A stretch of DNA of 64,000 bases, taken from the NCBI GenBank assembly GCA_019448385.1, contig JAGTXO010000054.1, positions 159,578-223,577 of the forward strand, read 5' to 3'. A program made the translations under genes and the position numbers. The notes under the pieces are model-generated. The model was not told the DNA's origin. It worked only from the letters and a program-made list of their open reading frames with translations, and did no database searches. Source of the DNA: Diacronema lutheri (taxonomy: Eukaryota > Haptophyta > Pavlovophyceae > Pavlovales > Pavlovaceae). Shown piece after piece: positions 59,570 to 64,000 of the stretch; the stretch's first letter is position 1, and every line of letters begins with the position of its first letter.

Positions 59570-61042
59570 TTGAGGCATCGGATCGTCGCGTGCGTCGTCG
59601 AGCCCAAACCCTGCGCGCGCGCGGCAGAGGAAGAGGGAGGAGGGGAGGAGGAGGAGGTGACGAGGAGGGGAGGAGGAGGGGAGGGGCACCGTGCAGCTCG
59701 CTTTGGCGACGCGACCGCAGGACGCACGGGTGGTGGTAGGCGGGCTACGCGCAGCGGAGGCCGCACCTGCGTCGGTGGCGCCTGGCTCGGGCAACGCCAT
59801 CTCGCCTTGGCGTGGCGGCGACGGGCAGGCGCGCGACGACGGGCGCACGGCGCAATGGCGGCCGCAACTCCGCCCAAACGTGCGGAGGGTGAGCCGTGGC
59901 AGCCCCTCGTGACTGCCGTCGCTGCCTGCAGCTCGCAAGGATTGCGCCGCGGCCTCGCGCATCGCATCGCCTACGATGGCAGTGTCGGCAGCGCCGAGCG
60001 GCCGTGCGCCCGCCGTGTCCGCGTCCGTCGCGTCCGCGTCGGTCGCGTCCGCGTCGGTCGCGTCTGCGTCCATCGCGTCCCCGTCCGTCGCGTCCGCGTC
60101 CGTCGCGTCCGCGTCGGTCGCGTCCGCATCCGCCGCCCCGCTCGCCGCGCCGTCCAACACCGCGCCCGCCGCCACGATGCCCGCCTCGACTGTCAGCGCG
60201 CCCCTCTGCGCGCCCACGGCCGCGGCCGCTGCCGGGCCCGCCGCCGCGGCCGCTGCCGCGACCGCTGCCGCGGCCGCTGCCGCGCTGGCCGCCGCGCCAG
60301 CCGCCGCGGCCGCCGCCGCGTCCGCCGCCGCGGCCGCCGCCGCGGCCGCCGCCGCGGCCGCCGCCGCGCTGGCCACCGCGCCGGCCGCCGCGCCCGCCGC
60401 GTCGTCCACCAGCGCGTTTGCCACCGCGCCCGCCGCCACGCCCGCCGCCCTTGCGGGCGACGCGCGCGGCGCGCGCGGCGCAGGTGGGGCGGGTCGCGTG
60501 TCGGCTGCACAGCCGCCGCACGCCCCGCGTGCCGCCGCGACCCCGCGCTGGAGCGCGCCGTCACGCAAACGCGCAACGCCCTCGCTCCTCGCCGCGTTAC
60601 GCGTCGCTAGCGCCGCGGCGGCGCGCGCAACGTCCGCCACGGGCGCGTCGGTGCAGTCCAGCGCGGCGCGCCCGAGCAGCGCGCTACACACGGTGTTCGC
60701 GGCGCGCGCATCCTTCAGATGCGCGGCCGCCGAGGCCTTCGCGGTGACGTCACCGGTGATGGCGTGCGCATGCGCGTCGGCCGCGGCGTCTGCCGCGGCG
60801 TCGGCCGCGGCGTCGGCCGCGGCGTCTGCCGCGGCGTCGGCCGCGGCGTCGCGCAGCGGCGCGTCCGCCCGCTCGGCGTCGTGCGGCGGCAGCGGCGTTG
60901 ACGCGCGCGCGCGCGCGCGACGACGGGCGGCGTCGGCGCTGATGTGTCCGTCAGCGCGCACATGCCGCTGCCGCCGCTCGGCGTGCCGGATGCGTCGGGC
61001 GGCCCGCGCTCAACCACCCTGGCACAGACAAGGTGGTTATTA
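59570..61042. other. Subtelomeric minisatellite region without a secure gene
   Basis: Several short-unit arrays occur: gtcgcgtccgcgtcg (about 60016-60135), ccgcggccgccg (about 60215-60400) and gcggcgtcggccgcggcgtctgc (about 60775-60850). They encode poly-Ala/Asp or poly-Ala/Ser in all frames. A minus-strand frame (60961-59423, no ATG at its head) has one protein-like stretch, HLKDARAANTVCSALLGRAA and VARAAAALATRNAARSEGVA, which could be an ARM-like or other helical remnant. I cannot support a complete gene. Confidence 0.45.
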
Positions 61043-61660
61043 GGGTGAGCTCGGCTTTGATGCGCGCGACCCGCCGCTCTCCGCGCTCGGCCACGCGCAG
61101 AGCCGCGAGCTCACGGCTAAGCTGCTCGAGCTGACCGCGTCGCCCTACCTCCGAGGCATTCAGAGCGCGCAGCCATTCGCGCACCTCGTCGGGCTGCCGA
61201 TTGAGCTGGAGGAGGGGCTTGCTGAGGTCTCGCACGCGCCGGGCTCCATCCCGACCACCGCGCAGCGCTTCCCGTACCTGCCCGAGGTCGCGCTCGGCCG
61301 GCCGTTGAAGCGCGCGTCGTCGCGACCACGACCGACGCGCGCACAGGCCTGCCGCGCGCGTAGTACGCGGGCAGGACGGTCGTGTGATTCTCGCACGCCG
61401 CGTCCGTCGCGCTCGTCGCGCTGCTCTCGGCACGCGGCGTGCGCGAAGTCGACAAATCGCGCCGTGCGCACGGCATCTTCAAGCTCGTCGGCCGCGCGGG
61501 CGGGGGGCCGTGGCGCGTCGAGCTGCACGGTGGGACAACGGCGGCCACGTGTCGGCCAACTCGCCGACGACGCATACCTGGGGCGTCGCGGAGAACCGCT
61601 GGCCGATCGAGGAGCACTGGGCGACAGTGCTTGGCGAGCTCGCGCGCACCGGCGCGTGAG
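61043..61660 (+). pseudogene. Truncated, broken histidine phosphatase copy
   Basis: Homologous to residues ~35-261 of the intact gene at 15479-16264. The copy begins at GFDARDPPLSALGHAQSREL, so the RHG catalytic N-terminus is missing. Later lesions: about eight codons lost after LLELT, a ~20-codon deletion replacing the segment that contains YPIDYFRR, a Cys codon changed to stop (tgt/tgc to tga, 61383) before FSHAASVALVALLSARGVRE, and a frameshift after VELHGG. It still ends ...EEHWATVLGELARTGA. The breakpoint at 61043 adjoins minisatellite DNA. Confidence 0.85.
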
Positions 61661-61763
61661 GGGCGCGTGGCGCGCTCTGCACCTGGCCGGGCCATCCATG
61701 CATTCGGCGCTCGACGCACTGGACGCAAACTTCCGGCATCACGGGTCACCGTGAATGATCGTG

Positions 61764-62795
61764 TCAAAGACTCGCCCACTTTTTCGCCCTCTTCCGCTTG
61801 AAGCTCCGCGCGCGCATCGCCACGGCGTCTTTTTGCGCGCGCGCCCAATCCGGCCATGGCGCCGCCGCTCCCTCCGCCCGCCCGTCGGCGCTGAGCGGCA
61901 GCGGCGCGGGGAAGGGCGCACTCCGAAAGTTGCCAAACGCCCGTTCGAGGTCGGGTCTATCCATCGTGCCGTTGTCCAAAAAGTACATCTCGTCGTCGAC
62001 CAGGAGCGGCTGGAAGGTGCACCGCTCGCCCGGCGCAGTGCGCATCACGCCCGCGAGCGCCCGCAGGCTGCGCGTGCGCGCCGCGCGAATGAACGGCCCG
62101 ACCGCGCGCTCGTACGTGGCGTTGTCAATGGCCAAGCGCGTGTGCTTTTCAAGCATGGTAGGCCCGAGGCCGCACAGGGCGCCGCACTGCGCGAGCCAGG
62201 GCAGCACGCTTTCCTCCGAGCCCTCGATGTCCAGCTTCATGACCACGACCGCGCCCGGGCGCGTGGCCTCCGAGCGCGCGAACACCTCGGCGCGCAACCA
62301 GTGCGCCAGGTCGATCATGCGCACCGTGGTCTCCAGCACGCGCATGCCGCCTCTGCGCAATCCGACGTTCGGCACGACCGAGGCGGCCATGTCCTTCCTT
62401 AACGAGCCGGTGAAGAAAAAGGTCGTGTTCCCCTCGGCCGTCCCAACCGCAGTCTCGGTCGCGATCGACAGCCTATGGCCCGCCGCGGTGTACGCTGCCT
62501 CGAGCTGGCGCAGCCGCTCGGTGTGCGTCGGGTTTGCCTCGAAGCCAAAGGCGCACGGGCGCGACCCCCTCCGCACGCTCTCATCGGTTGGGAAGCTGCT
62601 CGCAAACACGGGCATCGCTTTGCTCCCGGGGTAGTGCTCCGGCTGGAAGAACTTGCGCAGCTGCACGCCAATGTTTGTGCCAACGTCCACGTACACGACG
62701 AGGCAGCCCTCGGCAAGCGGAGGGCGCCCGCCTCGAACGGGCTCCACACACTGCGCCGCGGCCGCGAGCGCGAGCGCGAGCGCACCAACCCCCAT
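61764..62795 (-). CDS. FkbM-type methyltransferase, subtelomeric copy
   Basis: 343 residues, intronless, starting MGVGALALALAAAAQCVEPV (signal-like). Core motifs are identical to the copy at 14400: VYVDVGTNIGVQLRKFF, CAFGFEANPTHTERL, TAVGTAEGNTTFFFTGSLRK, VVMKLDIEGSEESVLPWLAQ. Differences cluster after residue ~135 (MAASVVPNVGLRRGGMRVLE) and in the tail, where this copy ends FKRKRAKKWASL. The frame is fully open, so it is probably functional despite its neighbour being a pseudogene. Acceptor unknown. Confidence 0.8.
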   Translation of the reverse strand: MGVGALALALAAAAQCVEPVRGGRPPLAEGCLVVYVDVGTNIGVQLRKFFQPEHYPGSKAMPVFASSFPTDESVRRGSRPCAFGFEANPTHTERLRQLEAAYTAAGHRLSIATETAVGTAEGNTTFFFTGSLRKDMAASVVPNVGLRRGGMRVLETTVRMIDLAHWLRAEVFARSEATRPGAVVVMKLDIEGSEESVLPWLAQCGALCGLGPTMLEKHTRLAIDNATYERAVGPFIRAARTRSLRALAGVMRTAPGERCTFQPLLVDDEMYFLDNGTMDRPDLERAFGNFRSAPFPAPLPLSADGRAEGAAAPWPDWARAQKDAVAMRARSFKRKRAKKWASL

Positions 62796-63076
62796 GAGGA
62801 AGAGCTCGCCCCCGCCTTTTTTTTTCTTTCCTCCTCTCTCGTCTTGTATTCTTCCTTATGGAATGTTTTACCCTCATACGGATCATGTGCTGTGTTCGGC
62901 GTTCAGCTGTTAGCTTACGGCCCGTTCCCGGCTGCGACGGCCTCGTCTCGGCACCATCTCCCGCGCGAAAAAAACGCCATCGTTTCCCGTGAGATGGCGC
63001 TGGGAATCGCGTTCTCGCGCACGCCGAACGCCGTTCGGACGGCTGTCGGGCTGGACGCGCCCGTGCGCCCCCGTTA
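62796..63076. other. AT-richer region upstream of subtelomeric FkbM
   Basis: Starts with a T-rich tract (62816-62850, cttttttttttctttcctcc), then low-GC sequence to about 62990. No gene seen; a plausible promoter for the minus-strand gene. Confidence 0.45.
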
Positions 63077-63084
63077 AAGTAAGG

Positions 63085-63170
<86 letters not shown>

Positions 63171-63172
63171 TA
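63077..63172 (+). repeat. Interstitial telomere-like array (TGAGGG)n
   Basis: About sixteen perfect copies of gagggt, i.e. a TGAGGG variant of the telomere unit, starting after gttaaagtaagggtgagggt and ending at gagggttagtagtc. Orientation is the same as that of the terminal array. Confidence 0.95.
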
Positions 63173-63703
63173 GTAGTCTGGGCGAACGCGAAGGGAGCGT
63201 TTCGCGGCAAACCTGGCCAGGCCGATCGATAAAGTAGACCTTGGGGACACCTGGCTCAAATTTTGAGCGACTTTGACCTGGTGGGTCTTGCGCGACGGTC
63301 GCGCGAGCGTGTCGGACGGCCAAACGAGGCGCGCGCGGCGCCGACCACGCGCGTGCGGGTGATCGAGGCGGTTAGTGCGCGGACCTGCCGAGCCGATTCG
63401 ATGGGCATGGTGCATGGAGCCACGCGCCGAGGTCTCGCGACATTCGGACCAGCCAATCTGCCGGACGAGCACCTGCCGGCGCGGCGCAGCCTCGCACGGT
63501 GTAGGACGCGCCGCACGCGCGGCCTCGCGCGTGGCGTGCGAGCGTTTGGCGGGCGGAGGCGGGTGATGAGGGCATAGGACAGACCACGCACGGCCCGTTG
63601 GCAGCCACACGCACGCCTCAGCCGAGCAAGGGCGCCCATCCGCCTCACCGCAGCGCGCCGCCGACGCGCTCTCCATGCTATGCCCGCCATCCTTATGAGT
63701 CAT
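63170..63703 (-). CDS. ORF between the two telomeric arrays, doubtful
   Basis: 177 codons from an ATG at 63703 (MTHKDGGHSMESASAARCGE) to a stop inside the edge of the TGAGGG array. Composition is moderately balanced with six Cys and many His/Arg, but no domain is recognised. It may be a subtelomeric family protein or chance. Confidence 0.25.
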
Positions 63704-63738
63704 TTCAAAAAGGGCCGCCCTAACCCTAGCTTTTGAAG

Positions 63739-64000
63739 TGGTAAGGGTTAGGGTTAGGGTTAGGGTTAGGGTTAGGGTTAGGGTTAGGGTTAGGGTTAGG
63801 GTTAGGGTTGGGGTTAGGGTTAAGGTTGGGGTTAGGGTTAAGGTTGGGGTTAGGGTTAAGGTTGGGGTTGGGGTTATGGTTAGGGTTAGGGTTAGGGTTA
63901 GGGTTAGGGTTAGGGTTAGGGTTAGGGTTAGGGTTAGGGTTAGGGTTCAGGTGTTAGGGTTAGGGTTAGGTTAGGGTTAGGTTAGGGTTTTAGGGTTAGG
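63739..64000 (+). repeat. Telomere, (TTAGGG)n with variants
   Basis: TTAGGG repeats run to the end of the window, with a block of variants (ttaagg, ttgggg, ttatgg) at about 63808-63878 and slipped units near 63948-64000. The G-rich strand runs 5' to 3' toward the right, so this is a true right-hand chromosome end. A single ccctaaccctag in inverse orientation precedes it at 63718. Confidence 0.95.

Larger units (their letters stand above)
61043..62795 (-). repeat. Subtelomeric inverted copy of the 14.4-16.3 kb gene pair
   Basis: Contains the FkbM gene (intact) and the phosphatase (pseudogene) in the same convergent order as the internal copy. Divergence is concentrated in the phosphatase and the last third of the methyltransferase. 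Confidence 0.85.

Noticed and set aside
60011-60140. CRISPR-like regularly spaced repeats
   Set aside because: Units are contiguous gtcgcgtccgcgtcg-type minisatellite without unique spacers, in a eukaryotic subtelomere.
59976-61043. Plus-strand Ala/Ser-rich 355-codon frame
   Set aside because: Produced by GC-rich minisatellites that are open in several frames; no domain, and it overlaps the pseudogene border.
63170-63703. Subtelomeric 177-codon ORF as a firm gene
   Set aside because: It has an ATG but no homology, low-complexity stretches, and terminates in the telomere-like array; kept only at low confidence.

Overview
This window is nuclear DNA of a very GC-rich unicellular eukaryote and runs into a chromosome end. 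The last 260 bases are TTAGGG-type telomeric repeat, with the G-rich strand pointing to the terminus. Most genes have zero to four short introns, which are often alternating GC/CG tracts, and nearly every gap between genes is under 300 bases. A small secreted protein (11315-11677) has a signal peptide followed by a Phe at the predicted cleavage site, the pattern used for import into red-derived secondary plastids. With the GC content and overall gene style this suggests a haptophyte-like alga (a pavlovophyte is my best guess), but the lineage is inference.

Layout. 1-7.8 kb: a PEP/pyruvate-binding receiver protein (partial), exosome subunit RRP46, a membrane protein, a beta-sandwich/coiled-coil protein, and a calcineurin-like phosphatase. 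7.9-11.2 kb: copy A of an inverted segmental duplication, holding a frameshifted beta-sandwich gene, a degenerate mitochondrial carrier and a fragment of an ABC transporter. 11.3-25.4 kb: a small plastid protein, PP2C, an FkbM methyltransferase, a histidine phosphatase, a small secreted protein, an MFS transporter, a Popeye/cNMP-type membrane protein, a PIN-like transporter and a GAF/coiled-coil protein. 25.7-36.8 kb: a Cys-rich zinc-binding gene, a TCD/CsdL-type t6A dehydratase, a kinesin with kinesin-light-chain-like TPRs, and a COPI-associated membrane protein. 36.9-41.9 kb: copy B of the duplication (intact carrier and beta-sandwich genes), then the parent ABC half-transporter. 42-57.9 kb: thaumatin-like protein, carboxylesterase, GNAT, patatin, a small membrane protein, 3-isopropylmalate dehydrogenase, DUF1995 protein, glycerol-3-phosphate dehydrogenase with a membrane tail, and Rab escort protein. 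58-64 kb: the subtelomere, with a MULE-type zinc-finger relic, minisatellites, a broken inverted copy of the 14-16 kb methyltransferase/phosphatase pair, an interstitial TGAGGG array and the telomere.

How the parts relate. Genes alternate strand. At least seven divergent pairs have start codons only 12-99 bases apart, so promoters must be shared and tiny. About 20 of the 29 splice donors I could place by reading frame read GTGCG instead of GTRAG. Two inverted segmental duplications, one reaching the telomere, show how subtelomeric exchange makes decaying gene copies here. Exon boundaries below were placed by hand from frame, family alignment and GT/AG (once GC/AG) signals; no RNA evidence was available.
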